Notes under the pieces: generated by a model
Database searches by the model: none
Told to the model about the DNA's origin: nothing
Seen by the model: the letters and a program-made list of their open reading frames with translations, nothing else
Translations under genes and position numbers: made by a program
From: Patiria miniata
Lineage: Eukaryota; Echinodermata; Asteroidea; Valvatida; Asterinidae
Assembly (NCBI RefSeq): GCF_015706575.1
Contig: NW_024037074.1
Coordinates: 682,001-746,000 of the forward strand
Direction of reading: 5' to 3'
DNA: 64,000 bases
Shown here: positions 46,501-57,430 of the stretch, piece by piece
Layout: every line of letters begins with the position of its first letter
Position numbering within the stretch: position 1 is the first letter of the stretch

Positions 46501-47286
46501 CCAGACAGGCCCCCGAAATTATAACGCAACACTGTGGCGGGCAGCGAACTCACAACGCTCAGCCTTGGTGGAAGCATGGAGCTGTATTAACACACGATGG
46601 AAGCAACAGAGCACTATACACGTCACATGCTTGTGCTTCAAATCATGCAAATAGCGAGCACCGTAGACCCAACCTCGTTTCCAGGGTGTGGAGCAGGCTG
46701 CAGTACGCGTTGCCATCGACAGTTTTGCATAGCCCGGAAATACTACGCAGTGTAGACTTTCGATTGGTCAGACCGCGCAAGGCATACTTAATGTGTAGTC
46801 CTTCTGAGTATTCGTTGCACTCGGCGCAGGGGCGGCAAGCGAAGCATATGAAAGAATAGGGGCACTTGGTGGCCACGCACCATGGAGAAAAAATATTTTA
46901 CCAAGGTCACCCCATACCACAATTTGGTGAACGCTTTTGCAGAACGGCCGAGTAGAACACGTAAACGGAACCCCTACGTCGAAGCCGCTGACCTCGCACA
47001 GTCTAGACACGCAGAAAAGCCAGGACAGGGGGCGGCCAGGCAGTCAACGTGAAAGCACACACGACGGCAAATTCCTGCGCAAAATGCAGTCACGAAAAAT
47101 CGACGAAAAGGATCGCCGGTCCGTACGGGAAAATCAGGACGACCCGAAGCGTCCAACCCGCCGGAAGACACCCTCCGCATTTTTCCACGGACGTGGAGTG
47201 ATTTTGGCGCCGCGGGAGCCCGTGGTCTCGGATCCTTTCATGAGCAAACATCGTCTCGGAGGCCGAGTTAAACTCTCTCTTATATA
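46301..47286. mobile_element. inverted-repeat pair/foldback element 4
   Basis: Segments 46301-46468 and 47082-47286 are inverted copies: TATATAAGAG ends, ACTCGGCCTCCGAGA and CTCCACGTCCGTGGAAAAAT. The left arm is shorter by about 40 bases. The 600-base spacer is CpG-rich with no domain, and its open frames on both strands (46482-47311) are unsupported. Confidence 0.7.
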
Positions 47287-48577
47287 TATAGATATCTGCC
47301 AACATATTTAAGGTCTATTTTGATTAAAGAGCCATTATCTCAGTAGGGCCTGGGGCTCATAATACGAACCCTGGAATCCCGGGTGGGTTCGTGAACTGGG
47401 CTTGGTCCAGTAATGCCACAAACTAAATTAGTCTGCCCTTGCTGATTAGTCTGCCCTTGCCGATTTTTTTCAGCTGGCCAGCCGGACCACTTGGCAAAGG
47501 TGTTCAGCTGGTCCACCGGCAATTCAACTGGCATTTGGCCAGCGGACCACCGCTAAGGTCGAACCCTGATTTGTAATATGTTATGTTATGGTACTAAACC
47601 TAAAAGAGTTGATGTCGTTTTAACGGATCTAATTTTGAAGACAAGTGGTACTCTTTCAAGAAAGAAGGAATTTTAAGTCATTTACAAAAAATGCTGCACC
47701 TTGGCTGGACTTGGTCCGTACCGTGCAGTAACACTCGTGGTGCGTGGACTGCTATGTTGACCGGCCGCGGCCCCACGCAGGCTACGTATCGCCGGTGGTC
47801 ACTGGCACATGGTGATGTTCACACAGAAAATTGTGCTTCGTAAAATCGCCACAAACAAAAGCATTGCGATCTCAAAACAAAATTAATGAAAATAGAAAAT
47901 GCATAAGCACCAAGCTTTGTTGATTAAAATGTTTTCGAGTTGGCTCGAGGATGAGAGAGAAATGTATCAGAAAATTATTTGAGAAAATACTCAGTTTACA
48001 AAGAAATGTACAAATATTAAACATTGGGCCGAATGTGAAAACTGGGGCGGGCAGTGATGAATACCTTAAAAAAAAAAAATTAACATCATTTTTTAACCTT
48101 CCAAAAACGGTAGACCTATTGTTGTTTCGGTCAGGGAAGAAATATAAACATCATCGGCGGGTGACGATTACTTCAAACCTTTCTTAATAGATGAGTCGTG
48201 CTATTTTGGAATTTATGTACATTCCTATTGAAGTGGCAATTACTTCTTTCCTGAGATATTTGCATTCCCAGTCTCACTAGGATGATCATCCACAAAGTAC
48301 ATGTATTTTTTTTATATCAATAACAAAGGGATACAAGTTCTACTATTGATAGATTTGTTTGATATCAGTTGAAACTACAATGTGAAAAAATATATCAGTT
48401 AACTTTTAACTGAAAATAAACCTTTCCCAGTCTGGTTAACTTCAAACAGAAAACAAACCTGATTATTTAATTATCTATGTCGACACTTCATGATTTTAAA
48501 CTTTACTGCCTCGGTCTGGTTAACTTTAAACCGAAATTAAACCGGATTATCTAATTATCTGTTGGCAAACCATGATT

Positions 48578-49000
48578 TTAAAACTTAGTTGCTATCTTTC
48601 GACACTTTCCGTTGACGGCGTCTGTGAGTGCCTTCCTGTATACGTCTCCTTTTGTGGAATCGGGGAACTCTTTTTCCGCTTGTGCCAGTATTGCCTGAAA
48701 TACCCTAGTGTGCTTCAGCACGTCCTTTCTGATGACCCCTCCCTTGCAGACAACTTCCCCCCATGAAAGTTGCTTCTAGCCAGATCTTCACTTGAAAAAA
48801 AGAGCCGACATCAGTTTCAGGACCAACTCTTTTGGGCCTGATGCCTTAGTGTACAACTCAGAATAGGCAGCCCTAATGATGGTACACGTACCAATTCCAT
48901 CGCATCCCAACAATACCTGATCGTTAGAGATTTGCACAACCCTTGGTTCCGACTTTTGTCCCTGTGTTAAACCTAAATGGCTCTTAATAAGGGCCTGGTC
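48578..49000 (-). pseudogene. BEN-like domain, C-terminal, module 2
   Basis: The - strand gives the coiled-coil-like stretch KQDDINNIKTDQALIKSHL and VLLGCDGIGTCTIIRAAYSE. After shifts near the G6 run it gives ARSNFHGG and VVCKGGVIRKDVLKHTRVF, AILAQAEKEFP, DAVNGKCRKIATK, and a stop at 48578-48580. The same six-G frameshift is present in module 1. Compared with module 1, the segment before the domain is better preserved here. Confidence 0.5.
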
Positions 49001-49257
49001 CGTCTTGATGTTGTTGATATCGTCTTGTTTCCTCTCAAATCAGCTCAAAATCATCCGCAAAACGGCTTCTGTACGGCCTTCTTCCTGGACAGGTTGGGCT
49101 GGATACATTGCAGTTCTTCAAAGTTGAGTCTGGCTGACTTCTTCATCCGGAAGTTCTAGTTTCTTTTATGGTTGACAGTAATACCTGTACTTTTCAGAGA
49201 ATAGGAGGGCCTAATGTGGGAGCAAATTGAATTAACAGAATAATACAACAGTTTGGC

Positions 49258-49505
49258 TCATGCGGGGTGTAATTTTAATAAGCCCAAGCTTGACTGCTAC
49301 CTTCCTACCCTCGTCATTAATGGCATCTCTTACAGATGTCATGTGAGATTCTGTCTTGGTCAACTTTGGGTAGTCTTTTGCAGCTTGCAACATAATGGCT
49401 TGACATATTGAATCCAGCTTTAAAGTGACGACCTTCCCACCCTTGCATAGAACATCACCCCCATGGTAGTTGTGTTCGGCAAGTTGTCCTTCTCTGGTAG
49501 TAGCT
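49258..49505 (-). CDS. BEN-like domain exon, module 2
   Basis: Open frame with REGQLAEHNYHGGDVLCKGG, LDSICQAIMLQAAKDYPKL and SVRDAINDEGRKVAVKLGLI. On the - strand it is preceded by TTCCTGGTTGGTGTAG, a fair acceptor. Module 3 contains the intron but stops before this exon (56669). Confidence 0.5.
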
Positions 49506-49757
49506 ACACCAACCAGGAAAAAACAGGGGGTTGGTGATAATTTAACACTTGTAGCGGATACCGATGCTTTATATATTTTCATTATTATTCTTATTATTAT
49601 TATGTTGTAGTTAGTTTGTTTGGCATAACATGATGCCTGCAATCAAGTTTTTTAAGGTACCAGCAAAGACATGCCTTCGTCAAATGGTACCCTCTGTACC
49701 AGAATTCATAACAACACAGTAAGTTATCTCTGCCTATTACTGTCTGTCCCGTGCTGC

Positions 49758-49866
49758 TCAGTTTTTGCACTTGGTGCATCTGCACATCAGTGTGCAGTAG
49801 TAACCCAGATTCCTACAGGAGCACATCTTAGTTGTACATGCTGTTTTGCACCGCCACTTCTTTATC
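49758..49866 (-). CDS. CXC-like C-terminal exon, module 2
   Basis: The frame reads KKWRCKTACTTKMCSCRN, LGYYCTLMCRCTKCKN and then TGA at 49758-49760. The Cys order CK-AC---MCSC----YC--MC-C--C-N is a complete CXC module ending a protein. The upstream exon edge is uncertain. Confidence 0.6.
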
Positions 49867-49877
49867 TTGGATACAAA

Positions 49878-50010
49878 ATATCTTCTTACACATCCGCAAA
49901 AGGTGAATACTCTATGGCTGGAATCATAACTAACCGCAGCCCGTCTTTTGGGGGTCGCAAAAGTGGACCCCGAAAGTCATTCCCGCACGCATAGCACAAG
50001 AACAAAACAG
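49878..50010 (-). other. candidate exon upstream of the C-terminal CXC exon
   Basis: One frame reads LCYACGNDFRGPLLRPPKDG and LRLVMIPAIEYSPFADV, and ends at a stop that overlaps a GTAAG donor. The C--CG pair and RPPKDGL are kept at 38625-38730 and 40880-40930, and partly in module 3. The phase needed to join the CXC exon is not clear. Confidence 0.35.
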
Positions 50011-50263
50011 AAACGCCTAGTTTTTAATGGATGTTTATATTCTACTTTTGAATGTTCTTTCTGATTAACAACATTTCGTTTAAAGCATGTTTTGTAGCCC
50101 AATTGGGCTCATTCCAGGATGCAGTTCCCTTTAATGACTCCCCACAGAGGTTCAAACTGGTGGTGTGATGAAACTGACGGTAGCTTTCTTAAGAAGGCCG
50201 TTGCCACTATTTTCCCTTATGAATAATTTATGAATTCATAACAACACATTATTTATATCTCAC

Positions 50264-50381
50264 CTCAACTGTTTTGGCAGGTCTTGCATTTGCATGTGTA
50301 GTCGCATTTGAACATAAGCCGCCTACACTTACACTTATTATTCATGCAGTGCGCTTTGCATCTGCACCCCCGGCCCCCACA
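50264..50381 (-). CDS. CXC-like exon A2
   Basis: Acceptor TTTGTCTTTGTTTGCAG, then CGGRGCRCKAHCMNNKC, KCRRLMFKCDYTCKC, KTCQNS and TGA, directly before GTGAG. If the donor is used, the stop lies in the last four bases of the exon, so the exon either ends a protein or is spliced in another frame. All cysteines of the module are present. Confidence 0.65.
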
Positions 50382-50529
50382 CTGCAAACAAAGACAAACC
50401 CCAAAACAATCCAATCATCACAAAATACACTGAAATAATAATAACTTCTAACTACTATCAACATAATAATTACTAAAAGCACAAGAAACAAATTAGCAGA
50501 GATGAAACTTTTCCGATTTTAATCAACAA

Positions 50530-51571
50530 GCTATAGGTTTTCCCGGCTATTTTAACACTTGTATCACTCGAATTCCCTATATCGATACTTTAATTTCGTC
50601 CCCGATCATCGCAAAGCTCACTTCTCAATTTGAATTTCAGAAAGCTACCACTAGATTTCATTTAAGTTTCAGTATAATTCAAATTGTTAGCATTCCGATT
50701 CGTCCAAAATCTTTCAAATTCGTCTCGTGAAGCCATCGGCGTTGAATTGACAAAGCAAATTCGTTTTTTGTCATTCGTTTTCATGTTGTTGTCATTACAT
50801 TTCGTCCCGGTGACTTAAATCGTATACGATTAGAAAATGCGCCCAATATATGTATAAATAAAAGTAGTTAGCTGTAAGGTATGAATTTTTATTTCTGTGT
50901 TTCACAATTAACATTAGAGTCAGGAATTGACATTTCACAATATGCACTTATGACATGGACACTAAGCATTACCTATAAGTTCAAAGACCTTCTTACATGT
51001 AATGTTGTTCTTTGATAGATATACCTTATTTCTGTTGTTTTATTCATATACATATATCAAAGAGCAACATTACGAAGGTGTTTGATCTTAATGCTTAATT
51101 TTCATATGCTAAGCAAAGAGCATAATTATTGGGAAAGTTCAATTTCTTATTTTAATGTTAAGTGTCAAAGAAAACTCAAAACTTACAGCTATACTTTTAT
51201 TTATACGGAAATATTTGTTAAAAATTAAAATTTATTTAATGCGCAAACAAGTTCAAAGATTGGGCACATTTTTAATGGTAACGTTTTAAGTCACCAGAGA
51301 CGAAATGTGACGACAAGAACATTAAAACGAATGACAAAAAACGAATTTGCTTTTTCAATTCAACGCCGATTGCTTCACGAGACGAATTTCAAAGATTTTG
51401 GACGAATCGGAGTGCTAACAATTTGAATTATACTGACCTTAAATGAAATCTAGTGGTGGCTTTTTGAAATTCAAATAGAGAATTGAGCTTGGCGATGTTC
51501 GGGGACGAAATTAAAGTATCGATATAGGGAATTCGTGTGATACAAGTGTTAAAATAGCCGGGAAAACCTAT
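50530..51571. mobile_element. foldback element 5, delimited by an empty paralogous site
   Basis: The ends are TAGGTTTTCCCGGCTATTTT and its complement. Arms of about 500 bases, interrupted by indels, run almost to the centre near 51040 (ATCGATATAGGGAATTC, GACAAAAAACGAATTTGC, TAAATAAAAGTA, GTTGCTCTTTGAT boxes in both). Module 3 reads straight from CAACAAGCTT to AAACAAGA at 57698-57708, without the insert. No ORF; non-autonomous. Confidence 0.9.
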
Positions 51572-51747
51572 ATTAAACAAGATAATATTAATAATTACTA
51601 AAGCACAAGAAAAAATAATTGAACAAAATAAATGACAAGATACATGCAAGCAAGCTAAATGAATATCAAACATATAAAACAACAAATTACATGCACACAA
51701 AGCATGCAAAGGCAATGAACAATTTAAATGTCCAGAATCTTGTTAGG

Positions 51748-52107
51748 CCAAAAAAAAGAAGTCTCCGGTTTCTGGTATGGAGCTTGCCCCCAAAAAGGTG
51801 CGGCGACGCGTTTTTTTTTTTTTTTTACCTGTTTTTTTTGCTTCTGTTGATGTCGGCCGATGACTGCAAATGGTGCCTGACTAAACTTAGTGCAAATATA
51901 TGGGAGTCCAGAGAGGCCACATAAAGCTTATTTTAGATCATAACCCCATCTAAAAACACGTTAAAATTGTGCAGCAGCAGGATTCCAGTCAAACCAGTGA
52001 GTTTGGCGGTTTTGAGACATCATCTTTTGTTGATAAAAAAACTTTTTCATTTTGCCGACGCGCATGGCTACAGCGACGCGCGCGCATACCAGAAACCGGA
52101 GACTTTT
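51748..52107. mobile_element. 360-bp MITE with AAGTCTCCGGTTTCTGGTATG ends
   Basis: Inverted ends AGTCTCCGGTTTCTGGTATG lie at 51759-51778 and about 52084-52103. Module 3 has GATGTTAGAGGGAG at 57869 where this copy has CTTGTTAG, the element and TTAGAGGGAG. The target duplication is therefore TTAG, TTA or TA, which fits PIF/Harbinger- or Tc1-like insertion better than hAT. Confidence 0.8.
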
Positions 52108-52230
52108 TTAGAGGGAGTTTGATATTGATGACTTGTAAAAGATAGTGAATACTCCACCGTTTCCATGCCATTTACCTGCATAGAAGCAGAATTTCTTCCC
52201 TGCTTTGCTGGCCTTGCCTGCCCATTGACT
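52108..52230 (-). pseudogene. exon remnant matching 57940-58135
   Basis: - strand sequence coding SQWAGKASKAGKKFCFYAG, parallel to RQWAGKASKAYKG at 57960-57990. It lies just downstream of the stop codon of the PHD-containing pseudogene, and similarity between modules ends near 52228. Confidence 0.45.
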
Positions 52231-52450
52231 CTTATGGATTGTATGGATTGCCTCCATATCTTTTTGGCATTTTGACATTTGGGTTTGAATCTGCTGAATG
52301 TGAAACTGTGAAAAATGTAGCACAATTTAGAGATCCTTGTGTAGAGCTTTCTCTGCTTTTTTCCCTACGTTTCCACTGGTTGCTTTCTTCAATTTCAAGT
52401 ACACATTTATGAAAGCTTTTGCTCTGATTTTAATCCACTTCTTCACAGTC

Positions 52451-54668
52451 TAGGCTTGTACGGTATTGCCTTGTACTATACCGTGGTATACCGTGACAAA
52501 AAAACCGCGGTATTCACTAAAACCGCGGTATTATGTTAAGTGGGGTATTAGTTACGTCATTATCAGAAGAAAAAATAACTAACCACCAGGCACCACGCGC
52601 CGAGTTGATAAGCCGCCGGCGCAGCATAAATCACGCAAATGCTTCACGCCGCAAATCTCCTACACTAAAAGTGTCTTGGTTTCATTATCAGTCCATTTGT
52701 TTGTAAAAACAAAATATCATTGTAACAGATTATTAAACACGGGAAGCTTACTTTTTGTGGTATTGCATTTTCGAATTTGTAGGTCATTGACTTGACAAGG
52801 TCCACTTAAAAATAATGCAGATCGTCGACCGATGCCAGAGGCCGACCACGCAACGATCCCCAGATCCTAGCGAACGTATTCTTTTCAGTTGGTATCCATA
52901 GTGAGTGATTCAAAAGGCTCAGGCAATTTATGCCGGCCACCAGCGACTCCTTACGTGCTTCGCCGGTGTCATGTGAAAATCGGACTCCTATAAAAAATCT
53001 CGTACTCCTTCTCACGTGATCGGTCCGTGATTGATAATAGTAAACATCACAACGTTACGCATGCGCAATTGTGGACGCTGAAATATGAAGTTGTCGGTGC
53101 CACGACCTTCATAACGAACGGACCAATCATTCCAAAACATGAATGGAAAATGTTTCGAGCGCCGTTTTAGATGGCCAATCAGCTTGATCTACACAGTGCG
53201 TGGGAAAAAGCACGTGCAATTGTGCTTGTGGGGGCGCGGCCCAGCATGACGGGCGTAGCTTTACGTGTGACCGTGCGGGCATTACGGGGGGTTTTCCCAC
53301 GGTGAGAAATCATGGCTCTTGTATTACGCTTTCTTTTGGAGTATTTTCTTTTCTGGATTTTTATCTGGACGACTCGGCATATTCAGGCGAGTCCCTTGCC
53401 TTTGAACGTCGGTACCGATGAATAACTAACGGACCAATGGAACCAAAACATGAATGAAAGTTGTTCCGAGCGTGGATTTAGATGGCCAATCAGATTCTTT
53501 TAAAAGGGTGTTTGACCATTTTTCATCTCACCATCGTCGCGTCTCGGTAAAACCTTCCAAAAAAAAGGCGAGTGGGGACACGGCTTTAGATCGATAAATG
53601 CAGTGGGTGGGGAACAGCACGTGTTCCGACTCTCTCTGTGCGGAACCAGTGTGGGACCACGTGTATGCGTATCATGCACTGGCATGTACGGCCACGCACA
53701 TGACGCACATGACGTAGGAGTATTCGGGGAATTTCGTATACACTAAAGTGTATGCTTCCAGATCGTACAAGAGTTTTTACCCACGATGAGAAATCATTCG
53801 TTGGAATATTTTCTTTTCTTAATTTTCCCGGACGGTTCACACTCGCTGCATCGTATATTCAGGCGAGTCCAGATTTTTTTTCCTTTGGTGCGTCGGTGCC
53901 GACACTGCTTGATTGTACATTTATTCCCAAGGCCCATGATGAGACATCATGATGGCTTTGATATTGCGCTTTCCTTGAAATATTTTTTCTCATTTTCCCC
54001 GGATCGGACGGCTCAGCATCGCATGTGAATCCAGGCGTCCCTTCCCTTTGCACGTGCATCTCGCACGCATATAGCACTAGACTGAAGCCTGCAAGTTTTG
54101 GCGGTCATATAACCAAGATTGATACGGTTTTTTTTTCTTGTTGCTGATATTCTTTGCAAAAATTACGCATGATGATGTAAGATTTCTCTGAAACAACCAC
54201 GGAGAAACAATTAAGACGACCAGTTTTTGTCACGACAGTCAAAACATTCCCATGTGTAAAACATTGTTTGAACTTTCAGTGAAGACACTTTACACACAAA
54301 GAAAACCGCAAACACGGCGGCGTTAGCAGAACTTCAAAGGCCTTTGTGGTATTGCAGCTGCCGAAGTATCAGGTTTTCTAGTAGAGCTTGACAATTGTGT
54401 TCAATCTGTCAACGGTAATTGACAATGCAGACATGAAACTGGATGCCTGAAACCACAAAGAATGGAATCAAACATGTCAAAGAGGTTGCTTGTCTTTCTG
54501 TTTGAAAGGCTTTTGCGAAGATTCTGAACACTAAGGAAGAATACCGCGGTATTGAATTCCATACCGAGTTCACCGGTGTTTCGGTATTCATGAATCATTA
54601 GTCGGTGTTAGTCGGTTATTAAAAAAAACCTTGACTATCCGGTTATACCGAAATACCGTCCAAGCCTA
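52451..54668. mobile_element. 2.2-kb non-autonomous hAT-like element with perfect 8-bp TSD
   Basis: Ends TAGGCTTGTACGGTAT and complement of TAGGCTTGGACGGTAT, flanked by TCACAGTC at 52443-52450 and 54669-54676. Subterminal CGGTATACCG-like and CCGCGGTATT boxes are typical of hAT elements. The interior has no transposase. It contains diverged internal repeats: ACGGACCAAT...AAAACATGAATG and TTTAGATGGCCAATCAG at 53118 and 53428, and GATGAGAAATCAT blocks near 53300, 53785 and 53938. Joining the flanks restores the coding frame of the PHD gene. Confidence 0.9.
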
Positions 54669-56141
54669 TCACAGTCATGTTCAGTAAGTTTGTTGAAGTG
54701 TCCCCATTTATCTTTCCTTGTGTTAAACTGCACCAGTAGGTTTGTACCCGATGACTACCCTTAATGTTGTTCAAAAGAGTGCTCTGAATATCACATCCTG
54801 GAAAACGTTTTCAGATTATTCTTTGTCAAATATTTACAAGTCTCATGCTCCATGGATCGGAACAATAAAAACACCCCATCAGACACACGAAATAACCCAC
54901 CCCGATTTTGTTTGTCAATCCAGTCATTGGTGTATTGAAGAAATGTCCTAGCAGTTTCATCACTACAGTCTACTTTCCAAGATTTAAGGAATTTGCGATA
55001 TGTCATAGCAGTGTCATTTCTCTGTTAATTTAAGCTCTTGTACAGAGAAAAAGGAATATACCCGGACACGTATCTCAAAACCTGTTCTTCCTGAGGACTT
55101 AAACTCTCAGACTTTGTTTCAGCTGGGCCATCTACGGGTTTATCTGTTTTGTTTCTGTCTTCAATTATTGCCTGTAAAACTGCCTGCAATAAAAATTGGC
55201 AAACAAGGTAGGCGGTGCCCATCTTCGTACATGGCTTGCAAAAGTTCTATCCACTTATCGTTTACCTCCAGTCTATACTTGTGAAAAGCTTGCCACAAAT
55301 TCTCATAGCCCTCTGGTTTAAGGTATTTCGAATCTCCAGCCGTAATAACCACCCACAATCCACTAACTGTTGCTAAACAGAAATCCTGGAATTCTTGAGT
55401 GTTGATCTCGGCCATCAAACTCGCAACCAGAGTTAGCATGCAGACTGCAGTAGGGTAGGCTCCAAGGCAGACTGGATGCTGTTGCACTTGCTGTAGTCCA
55501 GCCTTGAAGTAACCATTGGCTTTTTGACGTGCATCAGCTTAGCAGAACTTCGCTTCAGGACGTTTAACAGCTATTGCAAAGAAAAAATGTGTGAACAATT
55601 TTATTGTTATACAATGTAGACCATAATGAATAAATATGTCAGGAAGCTGGAAGAATCATAAGACGAGAATTGAGATGCTTTTAAAAGTTTTGAAAATTTT
55701 GATGATAATATTAAAAACATGTTTTCGAGACATCCAATTCACCCGCAACATGCATAAATGTTCAATAAATAGACATATGAAGTATGAATGTATTTACCAG
55801 GCTTTGGAGGTTTTCGAACTTTTGCCCCTTTCTTGGAAGATGACGGCTTATCTGTAGACTCCGATGTCTTCTTCGCTGTCTGACCAACTTTCCTGGGCGG
55901 TCTTGAAACTGTAACTGGAGGGGATGATTCTGTGGGGAAAATATTTTCAAAAAAGTCTTGACTTGGAGAGTAATGTACAGAATGTGCACTTTATAAATCC
56001 AATTACTTTTCCTTGACAATATCAATGACATGCTTTAATTTGTAAGCGGGTTAAAAAATGAAAAACGAATGTTGGCATTCCCCTGCCTAAAATGACCATA
56101 AAGATACTGTTTTATTGAGATTTATTTTCATGATTATTTAC

Positions 56142-56453
56142 CGATTTCTTCACTGGGAGTGGGAGTGGGACTGGGTCTGGGAGGCATCGACTACAAACCC
56201 AGGTATCTGGGATTGTATCGGCACAAACTCCAGCGCAGCTATTATGCCACCAAACAACGGTGCATTGATCGTCATCACACGCGATCATCTCCATAGTGGA
56301 GGGCTCCCCGCATACACAATACTGCCGACCGTCCTCTTCGGACTCATTATCGAAGTCAGCTACATCGTTTTCGTCAAATGCTTCGTCAGAAATGTCCCTC
56401 AAATCGCTTAAATCGGAGCCCGTCACGAAATCATCTTTACCGTACGCCGCCAT
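56142..56453 (-). CDS. first exon with acidic N-terminus and PHD finger
   Basis: Starts at the ATG within AAAATGGCGGCG. An acidic stretch (SDLRDISDEAFDENDVADF) is followed by a C4HC3 PHD finger: YCVCGEPSTMEMIACDD, C-VVWWHNSC and WVCSRCLPDP. Such fingers commonly read histone H3 tails. The exon ends at TCG/GTAAAT (56142) and is itself open and intact. By phase, exon 2 would need one base more or less to stay in its most protein-like frame. Confidence 0.75.
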
Positions 56454-56560
56454 TTTAAAACATGGCGCGGGCGCAGCACGCATGCGTGACAATCCCAAAA
56501 TGCTTTGCGGCGAGTGTCTGGACTGCGGTAGACTGCGCTAATTGATTTACTGATAGCGCT
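56454..56560 (-). promoter_or_regulatory. CpG-rich promoter with YY1-like site at the start codon
   Basis: Upstream of the ATG the - strand has GCATGCGTGCTGCGCCCGCG (NRF1-like core) and a TGGGATTGTC box. The start itself lies in AAAATGGCGGC, the YY1 consensus typical of TATA-less housekeeping promoters. No TATA box. Confidence 0.5.
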
Positions 56561-56930
56561 CGCGGGTGTTTATGCAGCCTGGACCACTGCTGTTTTTACG
56601 ACCACGGTAACGAACCCTGAACCTTTCATTTAATGGTCGTTCCAACTCCTGTCTATTCCTTCCTCCATGGTAATAGCTACACCAACCAGGAAAAAACGGG
56701 GGTTGGTGATAACTTAACACTTGCAGCGGATACCGATGCTTTATATATTTTCATTATTATTTTTATTATTATTATGTTGTAGTTAGTTTGTTTGGCATAA
56801 CATGATGCCTGCGATCAAGTTTTTTTAAGGTACCAGCAAAGACACGCCTTCGTCAAATGGTACCCTCTGTACCAGAATTCATAACAACACAGTAAGTTAT
56901 CTCTGCCTAATACTGTCTGTCCCGTGCTGC

Positions 56931-57040
56931 TCAGTTTTTGCACTTGGTGCATCTGCACATCAGTGTGCAGTAGTAACCCAGATTCCTACAGGAGCACACC
57001 TTAGTTGTACATGCTGTTTTGCACTGCCACTTCTTTATCT
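56931..57040 (-). CDS. CXC-like C-terminal exon, module 3
   Basis: Reads KVCSCRNLGYYCTLMCRC, TKCKN and TGA (56931-56933), identical in cysteines to the module 2 exon. One base change turns KMCSC to KVCSC. Confidence 0.55.
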
Positions 57041-57430
57041 TGGATACAAAATATCTTCTTACACATCCGCAAAAGGTGAATACTCTATGGCTGGAATCAT
57101 AACTAACTGCAGCACGTCTTTTCGCAAAAGTGGACCCCGAAAGTCATTCTCGCACGCATAGCACAAGAACAAAACAGAAACGCCTAGTTTTTAATGGATG
57201 TTTATATTCTACTTTTGAATGTTCTTTCTGATTAACAACATTTTGTTTAAAGCATGTTTTGTAGCCCAATTGGGCTCATTCCAGGATGCAGTTCCCTTTA
57301 ATGACTCCCCACAGAGGTCCAAACTGGTGGTGTGATGAAACTGACGGTAGCTTTCTTAAGAAGGCCGTTGCCACTATTTTCCCTTATGAATAATTTATGA
57401 ATTCATAACAACACATTATTTATATCTCAC

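Larger units (their letters stand above)
47571..49690. repeat. segmental duplication module 2 (BEN-like exons)
   Basis: Direct copy of module 1, about 14.7 kb away. Continues into the CXC part (49690-50420), which module 1 lacks or has lost. The span 47571-48570 shows no coding sequence. Confidence 0.85.
52327..56453 (-). pseudogene. PHD-finger gene with LRYVSGY-type conserved region, broken
   Basis: Exon 1 is 56453-56142. Exon 2 (55929-55798) codes a basic Ser/Lys linker in one of its frames. A third part runs from about 55580 to 52327, ending KKAEKALHKDL and a stop. The third part carries GAYPTAVCMLTLVASLMAE, GYENLWQAFHKYRLE, EEQVLRYVSGYIPFSLYKSL, YTNDWIDKQNRGGLFRVSDG and TVKKWIKIRAKAF. 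From memory these resemble a large uncharacterised invertebrate family with LRYV-GY and NRGGLF motifs, possibly transposon-derived. An in-frame TAA near 55540, at least two frameshifts and a 2.2-kb insertion make it a pseudogene. Confidence 0.65.

Noticed and set aside
46482..47311. Two open frames of about 125 codons
   Set aside because: CpG-rich spacer and arm of an inverted repeat, no domain, and frames open on both strands.
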